Source: Caballeronia sp. Lep1P3 (GTDB taxonomy: Bacteria; Pseudomonadota; Gammaproteobacteria; Burkholderiales; Burkholderiaceae). Taken from it: a DNA stretch of 64,000 nucleotides. Position numbers and translations under genes: made by a program. Of this stretch, positions 16,623 through 28,897 are shown one piece after another (within the stretch, counting starts at the first letter, position 1; the number at the start of each line of letters is the position of its first letter). The notes beneath the pieces were generated by a model. The model had not been told where the DNA came from. It ran no database searches and worked only from the letters and a program-made list of their open reading frames with translations. Location of the stretch: the NCBI RefSeq assembly GCF_022879595.1, contig NZ_CP084265.1, positions 310,001 through 374,000 on the forward strand, written 5' to 3'.

Positions 16623-18470
16623 ATGTCCCGTCCGCTAGAAATCCTCAACGAAGTTTTCGGCTATCCGGCTTTTCGCGGGCAGCAGGCGGAGATCGTCGAA
16701 CACGTCGCGAACGGCGGCGATTCGCTCGTTCTCATGCCGACGGGCGGCGGGAAATCGCTGTGCTATCAGATTCCGTCGCTGGTGCGCAAGGAGGCGGGCT
16801 TCGGCGCGGGAATCGTCGTGTCGCCGTTGATCGCGCTGATGCAGGATCAGGTCGCGGCGCTCACCGAAGTCGGCGTGCGCGCCGCGTATCTCAATTCGAC
16901 GCTATCGGGCGCGGAAGCCGCAGCGACCGAGCGCGCGCTGCGCAACGGCACAATCGATCTGCTGTACGTGGCGCCCGAGCGGTTGATGACGCCGCGGTTC
17001 CTCGATCTCCTCGAAAGCTCGCCGGTCGGCCTCTTCGCGATCGACGAGGCGCACTGCGTTTCACAGTGGGGCCACGATTTCCGGCCGGAGTACATCCAGC
17101 TTTCCGTGCTGCACGAGCGCTTTCCGAACGTGCCGCGCATCGCGCTGACGGCCACGGCGGACGCGATCACGCGCGATGAAATCGTGCATCGGCTGGCGCT
17201 GGACGATGCGCGCATCTTCGTATCGAGTTTCGATCGGCCCAATATCCGTTACCGGATCGTCGAGAAGGACAACGCACGCTCGCAACTGCTCGATTTCATC
17301 CGCGCCGAACATACGAACAAGGACGGCACGACGGACGCGGGCGTCGTGTATTGCCTCTCGCGACGCAAGGTGGGAGAGACCGCCGACTGGCTCAAAGGGC
17401 AGGGCGTTCGCGCGCTGCCGTATCACGCCGGCATGGAGTTCGAAACGCGTCAGAAGCATCAGGAGATGTTCCAGCGCGAGGAAGGCATCGTGATGTGCGC
17501 GACGATTGCGTTCGGCATGGGCATCGACAAGCCCGACGTGCGCTTCGTCGCGCATCTGGATTTGCCGAAGAGCGTGGAAGGCTATTACCAGGAGACCGGC
17601 CGCGCGGGCCGCGACGGTATGCCGGCGAATGCGTGGATGGCCTATGGCCTCGGGGACGTCGTTCAGCAACGCAAGATGATCGACGAATCCGACGCCGACG
17701 ATGCCCACAAGCGCGTCCAGACCGGCAAGCTGGACGCGCTGCTCGGCCTGTGCGAAGCCGCGACGTGTCGCCGCGTGCGCCTGCTCGCCTACTTCGGCGA
17801 GACGAGCAAGCCGTGCGGCAACTGCGATACGTGTCTGGAGCCGCCCGCGTCGTGGGACGCGACGCGCGAGGCGCAAATGGCGCTGTCGTGTGTGTATCGC
17901 GCGCAGAAGGCGAGCGGTTTTCACTTCGGCGCGGGGCATCTGATCGACATCCTTCGAGGAACACGGAGCGAGAAGGTCTTGCAGCGCGGGCACGACAAGC
18001 TGTCGACGTTCGGCGTCGGCGCGAGCTTGTCCGAGCCGGAGTGGCGCGCGGTGTTTCGTCAACTGGTCGCGTTCGGCTTTCTCGCCGTCGACCACGACGG
18101 GTTCGGCGCGCTCGTCCTTACGGATGCCAGCAAGCCGGTGCTGAAAGGCGAAGAGCGCGTCACGCTGCGCAAATACGTGAAGCCCGTGCGCGCGCGCCAG
18201 TCGTCCGGACGAACCGGCGAACGCGCCGATCCGACGGCGGGCATGTCGCCGCGCGAGAAAGCGCGCTGGGACCGCTTGCGGACGTGGCGCGCGGAAACGG
18301 CCAAGAGCGACGGCGTGCCCGCATATGTCATTTTCCACGACGCCACGCTCGCGGAAATCGCGCGCAGCGATCCCGACACCATCGACGACTTGCGCCACAT
18401 TCCGGGCATCGGCGTGCGCAAACTCGAGCGTTTCGGCGACGAACTGATCGACGTCGTCGGCGCGGAATGA
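16623..18470 (+). CDS. recQ: ATP-dependent DNA helicase RecQ
   Basis: RecQ is a 3'-5' superfamily 2 helicase acting in recombination and replication-fork repair. The 615-residue protein has Walker A TGGGKS at 40-45 and the DEAH box at 141-144 followed by [13 protein letters not shown]. The helicase C motif ETGRAGRDG and the four-cysteine zinc site (CEAATCRR...CGNCDTC) follow, and then the RQC winged helix and a C-terminal HRDC domain. ATG 16623 ([13 protein letters not shown]) is chosen; the ATG at 16611 adds four residues. It stands alone between the rpoBC terminator and the str-operon promoter. Confidence 0.96.
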   Translation: MSRPLEILNEVFGYPAFRGQQAEIVEHVANGGDSLVLMPTGGGKSLCYQIPSLVRKEAGFGAGIVVSPLIALMQDQVAALTEVGVRAAYLNSTLSGAEAAATERALRNGTIDLLYVAPERLMTPRFLDLLESSPVGLFAIDEAHCVSQWGHDFRPEYIQLSVLHERFPNVPRIALTATADAITRDEIVHRLALDDARIFVSSFDRPNIRYRIVEKDNARSQLLDFIRAEHTNKDGTTDAGVVYCLSRRKVGETADWLKGQGVRALPYHAGMEFETRQKHQEMFQREEGIVMCATIAFGMGIDKPDVRFVAHLDLPKSVEGYYQETGRAGRDGMPANAWMAYGLGDVVQQRKMIDESDADDAHKRVQTGKLDALLGLCEAATCRRVRLLAYFGETSKPCGNCDTCLEPPASWDATREAQMALSCVYRAQKASGFHFGAGHLIDILRGTRSEKVLQRGHDKLSTFGVGASLSEPEWRAVFRQLVAFGFLAVDHDGFGALVLTDASKPVLKGEERVTLRKYVKPVRARQSSGRTGERADPTAGMSPREKARWDRLRTWRAETAKSDGVPAYVIFHDATLAEIARSDPDTIDDLRHIPGIGVRKLERFGDELIDVVGAE

Positions 18471-18509
18471 CGTTGCGCCGGCGACCGCGGCATTAATTCA
18501 CGCAACGTA

Positions 18510-18539
18510 TTGACCCGATTGGCATTTCCGGAATATCAT
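18510..18539 (+). promoter_or_regulatory. Putative str operon promoter
   Basis: TTGACC (18510-18515) and TATCAT (18534-18539) are 18 bases apart. This leaves a leader of about 140 bases before rpsL. It sits in the 215-base gap between recQ and rpsL and is the obvious candidate for driving rpsL-rpsG-fusA-tuf. Confidence 0.75.
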
Positions 18540-18685
18540 GCTAGGTTCTCGTGCTTGGCCCAGTTTCGGATCTCGCCTACGGCGTTTCATCCAGGCCCGA
18601 GTCATCCACGAGAAGGTTAGAAGTGCGATTCCTACGCTTTGCCCGTTGGAGTCGCGCCGATTTTGTTCATTTCTAGGATCAAACG

Positions 18686-19066
18686 ATGCCAACCATCAAT
18701 CAACTGGTTCGCAAAGGCCGCGCGTCGGAAACGACGAAGAGCAAGTCGCCGGCCCTGCAGGACTGCCCGCAGCGTCGCGGCGTGTGCACCCGCGTGTACA
18801 CGACGACGCCGAAAAAGCCGAACTCGGCACTTCGTAAGGTCGCGAAGGTTCGCCTCACGAACGGCTTCGAAGTCATTTCGTACATCGGTGGTGAAGGCCA
18901 CAACCTGCAAGAACACTCGGTCGTGCTGATTCGCGGCGGCCGTGTGAAGGACTTGCCGGGTGTGCGTTACCACATGGTCCGCGGCTCGCTGGATACCCAG
19001 GGCGTCAAGGATCGTAAGCAGGCTCGCTCGAAGTACGGTGCGAAGCGTGCCAAGGCCGGCAAGTAA
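18686..19066 (+). CDS. rpsL: 30S ribosomal protein S12
   Basis: S12 lies at the decoding centre and controls accuracy. The 126-residue protein has the conserved [14 protein letters not shown] and [12 protein letters not shown] motifs. K43 and K88, where streptomycin-resistance substitutions arise, are wild type. D89, the usual beta-methylthiolation site, is present. It is the first gene of the str operon. A 188-base intercistronic region follows. Confidence 0.98.
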   Translation: MPTINQLVRKGRASETTKSKSPALQDCPQRRGVCTRVYTTTPKKPNSALRKVAKVRLTNGFEVISYIGGEGHNLQEHSVVLIRGGRVKDLPGVRYHMVRGSLDTQGVKDRKQARSKYGAKRAKAGK

Positions 19067-19254
19067 GTAGCCGGTCGAGCAGTCGAAGCAGTTTCAGGTC
19101 GCCGCAAGGCGGTTAAGGCGGTGGTGCCGGAAGTGCCGGTGCTATCGAGTAAGTGGTCACCCGGCCAAGCTGGTTTAGTCGAATAGATGGATCGGGTTAG
19201 TTGGTGGCCGCGGAGCCGGAAAATGGCTCCAACTGAAAAAGTAAAGGAAGAATC

Positions 19255-19725
19255 ATGCCGCGTCGTCGCGAAGTCCCCAAGCGGGAAGTGTTGCCGGATC
19301 CGAAATTCGGCAACGTAGATGTAGCCAAGTTCATGAACGTGCTGATGCTCTCGGGCAAGAAGTCGGTTGCCGAGCGTATCGTGTACGGCGCTTTTGAGCA
19401 GATCCAGACCAAGGGTGGCAAGGACCCGCTGGAAGTGTTCACGGTTGCGCTCAACAACGTGAAGCCGGTGGTCGAAGTGAAGAGCCGTCGCGTTGGTGGT
19501 GCGAACTATCAAGTTCCGGTCGAAGTGCGTCCGTCGCGTCGTATGGCATTGGCGATGCGTTGGTTGCGCGAAGCCGCGAAGAAGCGCAGCGAAAAGTCGA
19601 TGGCCCTGCGCCTCGCAGGTGAACTCTCCGAAGCGGCTGAAGGCCGTGGTGGCGCAATGAAGAAGCGCGACGAAGTTCACCGCATGGCAGAAGCCAACAA
19701 GGCATTCTCGCACTTCCGTTTCTAA
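19255..19725 (+). CDS. rpsG: 30S ribosomal protein S7
   Basis: S7 nucleates assembly of the 30S head and contacts E-site tRNA. The 156-residue protein starts [20 protein letters not shown], the standard form. The 188-base gap after rpsL is long for this operon. It holds a hairpin at 19212-19230 (GGAGCC/GGCTCC) inside a wider AGTTGG/CCAACT pairing, ending about 20 bases before the start codon. In E. coli, S7 represses its own translation by binding this intercistronic region, and a similar role is plausible here. Confidence 0.98.
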   Translation: MPRRREVPKREVLPDPKFGNVDVAKFMNVLMLSGKKSVAERIVYGAFEQIQTKGGKDPLEVFTVALNNVKPVVEVKSRRVGGANYQVPVEVRPSRRMALAMRWLREAAKKRSEKSMALRLAGELSEAAEGRGGAMKKRDEVHRMAEANKAFSHFRF

Positions 19726-19852
19726 GCTCCCGCTCGTAGGGCAAACGGAAAAATCAGGGCGGGTGCGCTGTGTTTGGCGCCTCGCCCGTTTGTGTTAGGG
19801 CGCTGCCGGTTCATTTCGATGACTGGCGCGTCGACCGAATAAAGGATCCAAA

Positions 19853-21955
<2,103 letters not shown>

Positions 21956-22009
21956 TTCGGCGCAAGCCACAAGCTTTAACCGATAACCAAACTCTGAAAG
22001 AAGGTAATC

Positions 22010-23200
22010 ATGGCAAAAGGTAAATTCGAGCGGACCAAGCCGCACGTGAACGTGGGCACGATCGGTCACGTTGACCACGGCAAGACCACGCTGACGGCAG
22101 CGATCACGACGGTGCTGACGAAGAAGTTCGGCGGCGAAGCCAAGGCGTATGACCAGATCGACGCGGCGCCGGAAGAAAAGGCGCGCGGCATCACGATCAA
22201 CACCGCGCACGTCGAGTACGAAACGGCTAACCGCCACTACGCACACGTCGACTGCCCGGGCCACGCCGACTACGTGAAGAACATGATCACGGGCGCCGCG
22301 CAGATGGACGGCGCGATCCTGGTGTGCTCGGCCGCTGACGGCCCGATGCCGCAAACGCGTGAGCACATCCTGCTGGCCCGTCAGGTTGGCGTGCCGTACA
22401 TCATCGTGTTCCTGAACAAGTGCGACATGGTCGACGACGCCGAACTGCTCGAGCTCGTCGAAATGGAAGTGCGCGAACTTCTGTCGAAGTACGACTTCCC
22501 GGGCGACGACACGCCGATCATCAAGGGTTCGGCCAAGCTCGCGCTGGAAGGCGACACGGGCGAGCTGGGCGAAGTGGCGATCATGAACCTGGCCGACGCA
22601 CTGGACACGTACATCCCGACGCCGGAGCGCGCAGTAGACGGCGCCTTCCTGATGCCGGTGGAAGACGTGTTCTCGATCTCGGGTCGCGGCACGGTGGTGA
22701 CGGGGCGCGTCGAGCGCGGCGTGGTGAAGGTCGGCGAGGAAATCGAAATCGTCGGTATCAAGCCGACGGTGAAGACGACCTGCACGGGCGTGGAAATGTT
22801 CCGCAAGCTGCTGGACCAAGGTCAAGCGGGCGACAACGTCGGTATCCTGCTGCGCGGCACGAAGCGTGAAGACGTCGAGCGTGGCCAGGTGCTGGCCAAG
22901 CCGGGTTCGATCACGCCGCACACGCACTTCACCGCTGAAGTGTACGTGCTGAGCAAGGACGAAGGCGGCCGTCACACGCCGTTCTTCAACAACTACCGTC
23001 CGCAGTTCTACTTCCGTACGACGGACGTGACCGGCTCGATCGAGCTGCCGAAGGACAAGGAAATGGTGATGCCGGGCGACAACGTGTCGATCACGGTCAA
23101 GCTGATCGCCCCGATCGCCATGGAAGAAGGTCTGCGCTTCGCCATTCGTGAAGGCGGCCGTACCGTCGGCGCTGGTGTCGTTGCGAAGATTATCGAGTAA
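22010..23200 (+). CDS. tuf: Elongation factor Tu, copy 2
   Basis: This is the str-operon copy of EF-Tu, 396 residues and the same protein as copy 1. GAAAGAAGG precedes the ATG. Compared line by line with 2868-4058, the 1191-base genes differ only at the third base of codon 2. The flanks become unrelated immediately after the stop codon and before the start. Such a sharp boundary at the coding region is the signature of ongoing gene conversion between tuf genes. The copy lies between fusA and rpsJ, the usual tufA position. Confidence 0.99.
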   Translation: MAKGKFERTKPHVNVGTIGHVDHGKTTLTAAITTVLTKKFGGEAKAYDQIDAAPEEKARGITINTAHVEYETANRHYAHVDCPGHADYVKNMITGAAQMDGAILVCSAADGPMPQTREHILLARQVGVPYIIVFLNKCDMVDDAELLELVEMEVRELLSKYDFPGDDTPIIKGSAKLALEGDTGELGEVAIMNLADALDTYIPTPERAVDGAFLMPVEDVFSISGRGTVVTGRVERGVVKVGEEIEIVGIKPTVKTTCTGVEMFRKLLDQGQAGDNVGILLRGTKREDVERGQVLAKPGSITPHTHFTAEVYVLSKDEGGRHTPFFNNYRPQFYFRTTDVTGSIELPKDKEMVMPGDNVSITVKLIAPIAMEEGLRFAIREGGRTVGAGVVAKIIE

Positions 23201-23338
23201 AATCTCGGGCTTGCTTTGCAGTAGCAGCACAGCAGTAATGTGACCGGGGCCGGGTGTTCGCCCTCCGCGAATGCCTGGTCCCTCGCTCTTTTGCCAATCG
23301 GCGGCGCAATACCGCCTCGCTCTTTTCAAGGAATCGTC

Positions 23339-23650
23339 ATGCAGAACCAGAAAATCCGTATTCGTCTGAAGGCTTTCGACTATCGCCTGATCGATCAATC
23401 GGCAGCCGAGATCGTCGATACGGCGAAGCGGACTGGCGCGATCGTCCGTGGCCCGGTGCCGCTGCCGACGCGTATTCAGCGTTTTGACATCCTGCGTTCG
23501 CCGCACGTCAACAAGACGTCGCGCGACCAGCTCGAAATTCGCACGCACCAACGCCTGATGGACATCGTCGATCCGACGGACAAGACGGTCGACGCGCTGA
23601 TGAAGCTCGATCTGCCCGCTGGCGTGGACGTCGAAATCAAGCTGCAGTAA
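23339..23650 (+). CDS. rpsJ: 30S ribosomal protein S10 / NusE
   Basis: S10 is a 30S head protein. As NusE it joins NusB in antitermination and contacts the NusG KOW domain. The ATG at 23339 with AAGGA 6 bases upstream gives the standard 103-residue protein ([20 protein letters not shown]). A longer reading from 23240 is rejected. The 138-base gap after tuf carries no clear promoter, so rpsJ may be read from the str operon. The hairpin at 23709-23740 follows the gene. Confidence 0.98.
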   Translation: MQNQKIRIRLKAFDYRLIDQSAAEIVDTAKRTGAIVRGPVPLPTRIQRFDILRSPHVNKTSRDQLEIRTHQRLMDIVDPTDKTVDALMKLDLPAGVDVEIKLQ

Positions 23651-23698
23651 GCCTTAAAGCTCCGCTGGTGCGCCAGTCGGAGCTAAGTCTTTGATTGC

Positions 23699-23740
23699 TT
23701 GCAGAATTCGAAAAGCCTTGTTATACTTCAAGGCTTTTCG
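23699..23740 (+). promoter_or_regulatory. Promoter inside a hairpin, rpsJ-rplC junction
   Basis: TTGCAG (23699-23704) and TATACT (23722-23727) are 17 bases apart and form a good sigma-70 promoter for rplC and the rest of the S10 operon. The -10 box lies in the 8-base loop of a perfect 12-bp inverted repeat, CGAAAAGCCTTG (23709-23720) with CAAGGCTTTTCG (23729-23740). RNA from upstream would form the whole hairpin and may terminate. RNA started here would lack the 5' arm. The same design recurs at 28651-28687 and 37496-37533. Confidence 0.75.
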
Positions 23741-23847
23741 CGCCTATGCACACGCAAAGGCGCAAGAATAGCCGACCCAGTTTCTCGTAACGAAGCCGGC
23801 ATTTGTAAATCAGCCCCGACCAATCGCAGTCGGGAATGGAGAAAACG

Positions 23848-24507
23848 ATGAGCCTTGGACTCGTAGGTCGCAAGGTTGGCATGACCCGTATCTTCACGCC
23901 TGAAGGGGACTCGATCCCCGTCACCGTGCTGGACGTGTCGGACAACCGCGTGACGCAGATCAAGACCGTTGAAACGGATGGTTATACCGCCGTTCAGGTT
24001 GCATTCGGTACTCGCCGCGCTTCGCGCGTGACGAAGCCGCTGGCGGGTCATCTCGCCAAAGCCGGCGTTCAAGCTGGCGAAATCCTCAAGGAATTCCACG
24101 TCGATACGGCTAAGGCAGGTGAACTGTCGAATGGCGCCGTGGTCGGTACGGATATCTTTGAAGTAGGCCAAAAGGTCGATGTGCAAGGTACGTCGATCGG
24201 TAAGGGCTACGCCGGTACCATCAAGCGTTACAACTTCGCATCTGGCCGCGCATCCCACGGTAACTCGCGTTCGCACAACGTTCCGGGTTCGATCGGTATG
24301 GCGCAAGATCCGGGTCGCGTGTTCCCGGGCAAGCGCATGACGGGTCACATGGGTGACGAGACCGTCACGGTCCAGAATCTCGAAATCGCCCGCATCGACG
24401 CTGAGCGCAATCTGCTGCTCGTCCGCGGCGCTGTTCCGGGTGCGAAGGGCGGCAAGGTCTTCGTGACTCCGGCCGTCAAGACGCGTGCTGCGAAAGGAGC
24501 GAAATAA
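23848..24507 (+). CDS. rplC: 50S ribosomal protein L3
   Basis: L3 is an early 50S assembly protein whose loop reaches the peptidyl-transferase centre. The ATG at 23848 ([20 protein letters not shown]) gives 219 residues and has GGAG nearby. An ATG four codons upstream overlaps this ribosome binding site and is less likely. The L3 loop ([20 protein letters not shown]) is intact. The stop codon overlaps the rplD start by one base (TAATG). Confidence 0.97.
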   Translation: MSLGLVGRKVGMTRIFTPEGDSIPVTVLDVSDNRVTQIKTVETDGYTAVQVAFGTRRASRVTKPLAGHLAKAGVQAGEILKEFHVDTAKAGELSNGAVVGTDIFEVGQKVDVQGTSIGKGYAGTIKRYNFASGRASHGNSRSHNVPGSIGMAQDPGRVFPGKRMTGHMGDETVTVQNLEIARIDAERNLLLVRGAVPGAKGGKVFVTPAVKTRAAKGAK

Positions 24508-25127
24508 TGGAACTCAAGCTCCTGAATGCTAATGGTCAGGAAGGTGCTGGCGTAACCGCATCGGACGTCGTGTTCGGTCGCGATTACAACGAAGCCCTGA
24601 TTCACCAGGTCGTCGTCGCTTATCAAGCGAACGCACGTAGCGGCAATCGCGCGCAGAAGGACCGCGAGCAGGTCAAGCACACTACCAAGAAGCCGTGGCG
24701 TCAGAAGGGTACGGGCCGCGCTCGTGCCGGTATGTCGTCGAGCCCGTTGTGGCGTGGCGGTGGTCGCATTTTCCCGAACTCGCCGGAAGAAAACTTTTCG
24801 CACAAGGTCAACAAGAAGATGCATCGCGCGGGTCTCCGCTCGATCTTCTCGCAGTTGGCTCGCGAAGGCCGTATCTCGGTGGTGGAAGAGCTGACGCTCG
24901 AAGCGCCGAAGACCAAGCTGTTGGCCGAAAAATTCAAGGCGATGGGTCTCGATTCCGTGTTGGTGATCACCGATACGGTCGACGAGAACCTGTACCTCGC
25001 GTCGCGCAATCTGGCCAATGTGGCCGTTGTCGAGCCGCGTTACGCCGACCCGCTCTCGCTGATCTACTTCAAGAAGATCCTGATCACGAAGGCTGCGGTC
25101 GCTCAGATCGAGGAGTTGCTGTCATGA
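24507..25127 (+). CDS. rplD: 50S ribosomal protein L4
   Basis: L4 lines the nascent-peptide exit tunnel. In E. coli it also represses the S10 operon by transcription attenuation and translation control. The 206-residue protein carries the tunnel-loop sequence [20 protein letters not shown] near 63-82. The start overlaps the rplC stop by one base, and the end overlaps rplW by four (ATGA). Confidence 0.98.
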   Translation: MELKLLNANGQEGAGVTASDVVFGRDYNEALIHQVVVAYQANARSGNRAQKDREQVKHTTKKPWRQKGTGRARAGMSSSPLWRGGGRIFPNSPEENFSHKVNKKMHRAGLRSIFSQLAREGRISVVEELTLEAPKTKLLAEKFKAMGLDSVLVITDTVDENLYLASRNLANVAVVEPRYADPLSLIYFKKILITKAAVAQIEELLS

Positions 25128-25438
25128 GCGAAGTTCGCAAAAACGATCATCGTTTGATGCAAGTTCTGCTCGCGCCGGTGATCTCCGAAAAGGCGACGCT
25201 GGTTGCCGACAAGAACGAACAAGTCGTGTTCGAAGTCGCGCCGGACGCCACGAAGCAGGAAGTCAAGGCTGCTGTCGAGCTGCTGTTCAAGGTCGAAGTC
25301 AATTCCGTCAACGTGCTCGTCACGAAGGGCAAGGCAAAGCGCTTTGGCCGCTTCAACGGCAAGCGCAAGGACGTGAAGAAGGCTTACGTCTGCCTGAAGC
25401 CCGGCCAGGAAATCAACTTTGAAGCGGAGGCCAAGTAA
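25124..25438 (+). CDS. rplW: 50S ribosomal protein L23
   Basis: L23 sits at the tunnel exit and docks trigger factor and SRP. The ATG at 25124 overlaps the rplD stop and gives 104 residues ([20 protein letters not shown]), the normal length. Longer readings in this frame run through rplD and are rejected. The central ISEKAT motif is present. It is two bases from rplB. Confidence 0.98.
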   Translation: MSEVRKNDHRLMQVLLAPVISEKATLVADKNEQVVFEVAPDATKQEVKAAVELLFKVEVNSVNVLVTKGKAKRFGRFNGKRKDVKKAYVCLKPGQEINFEAEAK

Positions 25439-25440
25439 TC

Positions 25441-26268
25441 ATGGCAATCGTGAAAGTTAAGCCGACCTCGCCGGGTCGCCGCGCGATGGTCAAGATCGTC
25501 AACAAGGATCTGCACAAGGGCAAGCCGCATGCAGCGCTGCTCGACTCGCAATCCAAGTCGGCGGGCCGTAACAACAACGGCCGTATCACCACGCGTCACC
25601 AGGGTGGCGGTCACAAGCAGCACTACCGTATCGTCGATTTCCGTCGCAACAAGGACGGCATCCCGGCGAAGGTCGAGCGTCTCGAGTACGACCCGAACCG
25701 TAGCGCGAACATCGCGCTGGTTCTGTACGCAGACGGCGAGCGCCGTTACATCATCGCGCCGAAGGGCGTGGCGGTTGGCGCGCAGCTGATGTCCGGCTCC
25801 GAAGCGCCGATCCGCGCGGGCAACACGCTGCCGATCCGCAACATCCCGGTCGGTACGACGATCCACTGCATCGAAATGTTGCCGGGCAAGGGCGCGCAGA
25901 TCGCGCGTTCGGCTGGCACGTCGGCGATGCTGCTGGCTCGCGAAGGCGTCTACGCGCAGGTTCGCCTGCGTTCGGGCGAAATCCGCCGCGTGCACGTCGA
26001 GTGCCGCGCGACGATCGGTGAAGTGGGTAACGAAGAGCACAGCCTCCGTCAGATCGGTAAGGCCGGCGCGAACCGCTGGCGCGGTATCCGTCCGACGGTG
26101 CGAGGCGTTGCGATGAACCCGATCGATCACCCGCACGGTGGTGGTGAAGGCCGCACGGCTGCAGGTCGCGATCCGGTGAGCCCGTGGGGCACGCCGACGA
26201 AGGGCTACCGCACCCGCAGCAATAAGCGCACGACGACGATGATCGTCCAGCGCCGTCACAAGCGTTAA
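25441..26268 (+). CDS. rplB: 50S ribosomal protein L2
   Basis: L2 is a primary rRNA-binding protein required for subunit association and peptidyl-transferase activity. The 275-residue protein ends with the conserved segment [20 protein letters not shown], which includes the functionally important histidine of the HPHGGGEG motif. It has no unusual insertions. It lies 10 bases before rpsS. Confidence 0.99.
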   Translation: MAIVKVKPTSPGRRAMVKIVNKDLHKGKPHAALLDSQSKSAGRNNNGRITTRHQGGGHKQHYRIVDFRRNKDGIPAKVERLEYDPNRSANIALVLYADGERRYIIAPKGVAVGAQLMSGSEAPIRAGNTLPIRNIPVGTTIHCIEMLPGKGAQIARSAGTSAMLLAREGVYAQVRLRSGEIRRVHVECRATIGEVGNEEHSLRQIGKAGANRWRGIRPTVRGVAMNPIDHPHGGGEGRTAAGRDPVSPWGTPTKGYRTRSNKRTTTMIVQRRHKR

Positions 26269-26278
26269 GGAGTAGGCA

Positions 26279-26554
26279 ATGACACGTTCTGCTAAAAAAG
26301 GTCCGTTCTGCGACGCTCATTTGCTGAAGAAAGTTGAGACGGCTGCGTCCACGCGTGACAAGAAGCCGATCAAGACCTGGTCGCGTCGTTCGACGATTCT
26401 GCCGGACTTCATCGGTCTGACGATCGCCGTCCATAACGGCCGTCAGCACGTTCCGGTGTACGTCACGGAAAACATGGTCGGCCACAAGCTTGGCGAGTTC
26501 GCACTGACCCGCACGTTCAAGGGTCACGCGGCCGACAAGAAGGCCAAGAAATAA
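26279..26554 (+). CDS. rpsS: 30S ribosomal protein S19
   Basis: S19 contacts S13 in the 30S head and takes part in the B1a bridge. The 91-residue protein [20 protein letters not shown] has the signature [20 protein letters not shown] and a basic C-terminal tail. AAGGAG precedes the start. Standard S10-operon position. Confidence 0.98.
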   Translation: MTRSAKKGPFCDAHLLKKVETAASTRDKKPIKTWSRRSTILPDFIGLTIAVHNGRQHVPVYVTENMVGHKLGEFALTRTFKGHAADKKAKK

Positions 26555-26566
26555 GGGGCTATCAAG

Positions 26567-26896
26567 ATGGAAGTGAAAGCAATTCATCGCGGTGCCCGCA
26601 TCTCGGCGCAGAAAACGCGCCTTGTGGCTGACCAGATTCGTGGTTTGCCGGTCGACAAGGCGCTGAACGTTCTGACGTTCTCGCCGAAGAAGGCGGCGGG
26701 TATCGTCAAGAAGGTCGTGCTGTCTGCGATCGCGAATGCGGAACACAACGAAGGCGCCGATATCGACGAGCTCAAGATCACGAGCATCTACGTCGACAAG
26801 GCAGCTTCGCTGAAGCGTTTTACCGCACGCGCCAAGGGTCGCGGTAACCGCATCGAGAAGCAATCCTGTCACATCACTGTGACGGTCGGGAATTAA
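26567..26896 (+). CDS. rplV: 50S ribosomal protein L22
   Basis: L22 has a beta-hairpin that lines the exit tunnel next to L4 and affects macrolide binding. The 109-residue protein starts [20 protein letters not shown]. The hairpin region near 82-98 ([17 protein letters not shown]) has no insertion or deletion typical of erythromycin-resistant mutants. Confidence 0.98.
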   Translation: MEVKAIHRGARISAQKTRLVADQIRGLPVDKALNVLTFSPKKAAGIVKKVVLSAIANAEHNEGADIDELKITSIYVDKAASLKRFTARAKGRGNRIEKQSCHITVTVGN

Positions 26897-26907
26897 GGAG
26901 CCATACG

Positions 26908-27708
26908 ATGGGACAGAAAATTCATCCGACTGGCTTCCGTTTGGCCGTCAGCCGCAATTGGGCTTCGCGCTGGTACGCGAACAACAACAATTTCGCGGCG
27001 ATGTTGCAGGAAGACATCGGTGTTCGTGAATACCTGAAGAAGAAGCTGAAGAACGCGTCCGTCGGCCGCGTTGTGATCGAGCGTCCTGCAAAGAACGCGC
27101 GCATCACGATTTTCAGCTCGCGTCCGGGCGTGGTGATCGGCAAGAAGGGCGAGGACATCGAGTCGCTCAAGGCCGAACTGCAGAAGCGCATGGGCGTTCC
27201 GGTTCACGTCAACATCGAAGAGATCCGCAAGCCGGAAACCGATGCTCAACTGATCGCCGATTCCATCACGCAGCAGCTCGAGCGCCGGATCATGTTCCGC
27301 CGCGCGATGAAGCGCGCGATGCAAAACGCGATGCGTCTTGGCGCCCAGGGCATCAAGATCATGAGCGCGGGCCGTCTGAACGGTATCGAAATCGCTCGTA
27401 CCGAGTGGTATCGCGAAGGTCGCGTGCCGCTTCATACGCTGCGTGCCGATATCGACTACGCGACGTCCGAAGCGAAGACCACCTACGGCATCATCGGCGT
27501 GAAGGTGTGGGTCTACAAGGGCGACACCCTCGGCCGCAATGAAGCGCCGGTAGTGGAAGAAGTCGCGGAAGAAAAGCGTCCGCGTCGCAACGCACGTCCG
27601 GGTGGCGATCGCCGTCCGCGTCGTGACGGTGAAGGCGCGCCGGCTGGTGCACGCCGCGGTGGTCCCCGTCGTGGCGGCGCTGGCGGTGACGCGAAGAGTG
27701 GAGAATAA
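26908..27708 (+). CDS. rpsC: 30S ribosomal protein S3
   Basis: S3 lies at the mRNA entry channel and has helicase activity with S4. The 266-residue protein has a KH domain with the GxxG-type loop ([16 protein letters not shown], near 70-85). It is about 30 residues longer than E. coli S3 because of a low-complexity basic tail from residue 215 on, rich in Arg, Gly and Pro. Such tails are common in the family and I do not read it as a fusion. Confidence 0.98.
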   Translation: MGQKIHPTGFRLAVSRNWASRWYANNNNFAAMLQEDIGVREYLKKKLKNASVGRVVIERPAKNARITIFSSRPGVVIGKKGEDIESLKAELQKRMGVPVHVNIEEIRKPETDAQLIADSITQQLERRIMFRRAMKRAMQNAMRLGAQGIKIMSAGRLNGIEIARTEWYREGRVPLHTLRADIDYATSEAKTTYGIIGVKVWVYKGDTLGRNEAPVVEEVAEEKRPRRNARPGGDRRPRRDGEGAPAGARRGGPRRGGAGGDAKSGE

Positions 27709-27710
27709 CG

Positions 27711-28127
27711 ATGCTGCAACCGAAACGCAGAAAGTATCGCAAAGAGCAGAAGGGTCGTAACACCGGCAAGGCGACGCGCGGCAACGCAGTGTCGTTCGGT
27801 GAATATGGTCTGAAGGCTATCGGTCGCGGCCGTTTGACCGCGCGTCAAATCGAAGCGGCGCGTCGTGCAATGACCCGTCACATCAAGCGTGGCGGCCGGA
27901 TCTGGATCCGCATTTTCCCGGACAAGCCGATTTCGCAGAAGCCGGCCGAAGTGCGTATGGGTAACGGTAAGGGTAACCCGGAGTACTACGTCGCTGAAAT
28001 TCAACCGGGCAAGATGCTGTACGAAATGGACGGTGTCTCCGAAGAACTGGCGCGCGAAGCGTTCCGTCTGGCTGCAGCCAAGCTGCCGCTCAAGACGAAC
28101 TTCGTCGTTCGTCAGCTCGGCGCCTAA
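27711..28127 (+). CDS. rplP: 50S ribosomal protein L16
   Basis: L16 organises the A-site tRNA elbow region of the 50S subunit. The 138-residue protein starts [20 protein letters not shown] and includes the signature [20 protein letters not shown]. It begins two bases after the rpsC stop and ends 10 bases before rpmC. Confidence 0.98.
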   Translation: MLQPKRRKYRKEQKGRNTGKATRGNAVSFGEYGLKAIGRGRLTARQIEAARRAMTRHIKRGGRIWIRIFPDKPISQKPAEVRMGNGKGNPEYYVAEIQPGKMLYEMDGVSEELAREAFRLAAAKLPLKTNFVVRQLGA

Positions 28128-28137
28128 GGAGTAAACG

Positions 28138-28332
28138 ATGAAGGCATCTGAACTTCACCAGAAGGACCAGGCCGCGCTCAACAAGGAGCTGTCGGACCTG
28201 CTGAAGGCGCAATTCGGCCTGCGCATGCAACTCGCGACCCAGCAGCTCACGAACACGAGCCAGCTGAAGAAGGTTCGTCGCGACATCGCACGTGTGCGGA
28301 CTGTCCTGACTGAAAAGGCGAACCAGAAATGA
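28138..28332 (+). CDS. rpmC: 50S ribosomal protein L29
   Basis: L29 is a small helical protein near the tunnel exit and helps dock trigger factor with L23. The 64-residue protein has the L29 signature [14 protein letters not shown]. Its stop overlaps the rpsQ start by four bases (ATGA). Confidence 0.98.
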   Translation: MKASELHQKDQAALNKELSDLLKAQFGLRMQLATQQLTNTSQLKKVRRDIARVRTVLTEKANQK

Positions 28333-28601
28333 ACGATAGCGTAAAAACCTCGCTCAAGCGGACGCTGGTCGGCAAGGTCGTCAGCAACAAGATGGACAAG
28401 ACGGTTACCGTGCTGGTCGAGCACCGCGTGAAGCATCCGATCTACGGCAAGTACGTCGTGCGCTCCAAGAAGTACCACGCGCATGACGACGCGAACACGT
28501 ACAACGAAGGCGATCTCGTCGAGATCCAGGAAACTCGTCCGATTTCGAAGACGAAGGCCTGGGTTGTGTCGAAGCTGCTCGAAGCCGCTCGCGTGATCTG
28601 A
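28329..28601 (+). CDS. rpsQ: 30S ribosomal protein S17
   Basis: S17 is a primary 16S rRNA-binding protein of the OB-fold type. The 90-residue protein has the conserved [20 protein letters not shown] and ENRPISKTK-like ([11 protein letters not shown]) segments. It is the last gene before a 296-base gap that holds a hairpin-embedded promoter and a long leader. Confidence 0.98.
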   Translation: MNDSVKTSLKRTLVGKVVSNKMDKTVTVLVEHRVKHPIYGKYVVRSKKYHAHDDANTYNEGDLVEIQETRPISKTKAWVVSKLLEAARVI

Positions 28602-28650
28602 AGCAGCAGTACCGCGATGCAGTATGTCGAAGTGTCGCAGTAAGTTTCGC

Positions 28651-28687
28651 TTGCAAGACCGAGATTATTTGTTATAATCTCGGTCTT
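28651..28687 (+). promoter_or_regulatory. Promoter inside a hairpin, rpsQ-rplN junction
   Basis: TTGCAA (28651-28656) and the consensus TATAAT (28673-28678) are 16 bases apart. The -10 box overlaps the loop and 3' arm of a perfect 14-bp inverted repeat, AAGACCGAGATTAT (28655-28668) and ATAATCTCGGTCTT (28674-28687), with the loop TTGTT. It probably ends or thins the S10 transcript and starts the spc operon. About 210 bases of leader follow before rplN. That leader holds short stems (for example CAGCC/GGCTG at 28819-28832) but no gene. Confidence 0.78.
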
Positions 28688-28897
28688 CCCTCTTTGTGGG
28701 AGCCCCGTCGCGGGCGAAACTGGTGGGGGAAGCCGGTTCAGGCGCCAGCCTGTATCGACAGATTCACCGGATTGCGATGGCGGGTTTCGTCTGCCCTCGC
28801 TGCCTGTTCTAACCCAAGCAGCCGATTGGCTGACGGGACCAAGACTGACCGGATGTGCCATGGTGGTGCGACCGGATTAAGTTGGGAAAGATAAACC

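Noticed and set aside
23281-23326. Direct repeat CCTCGCTCTTTT (23281-23292 and 23315-23326) upstream of rpsJ
   Set aside because: Only two short copies with no hairpin or operator logic visible; probably chance or a remnant of a small duplication.
27552-27705. Arg/Gly-rich tail of S3 as a possible fusion or RNA-binding module
   Set aside because: Low-complexity basic extensions of S3 are common in beta-proteobacteria; nothing indicates a separate domain.
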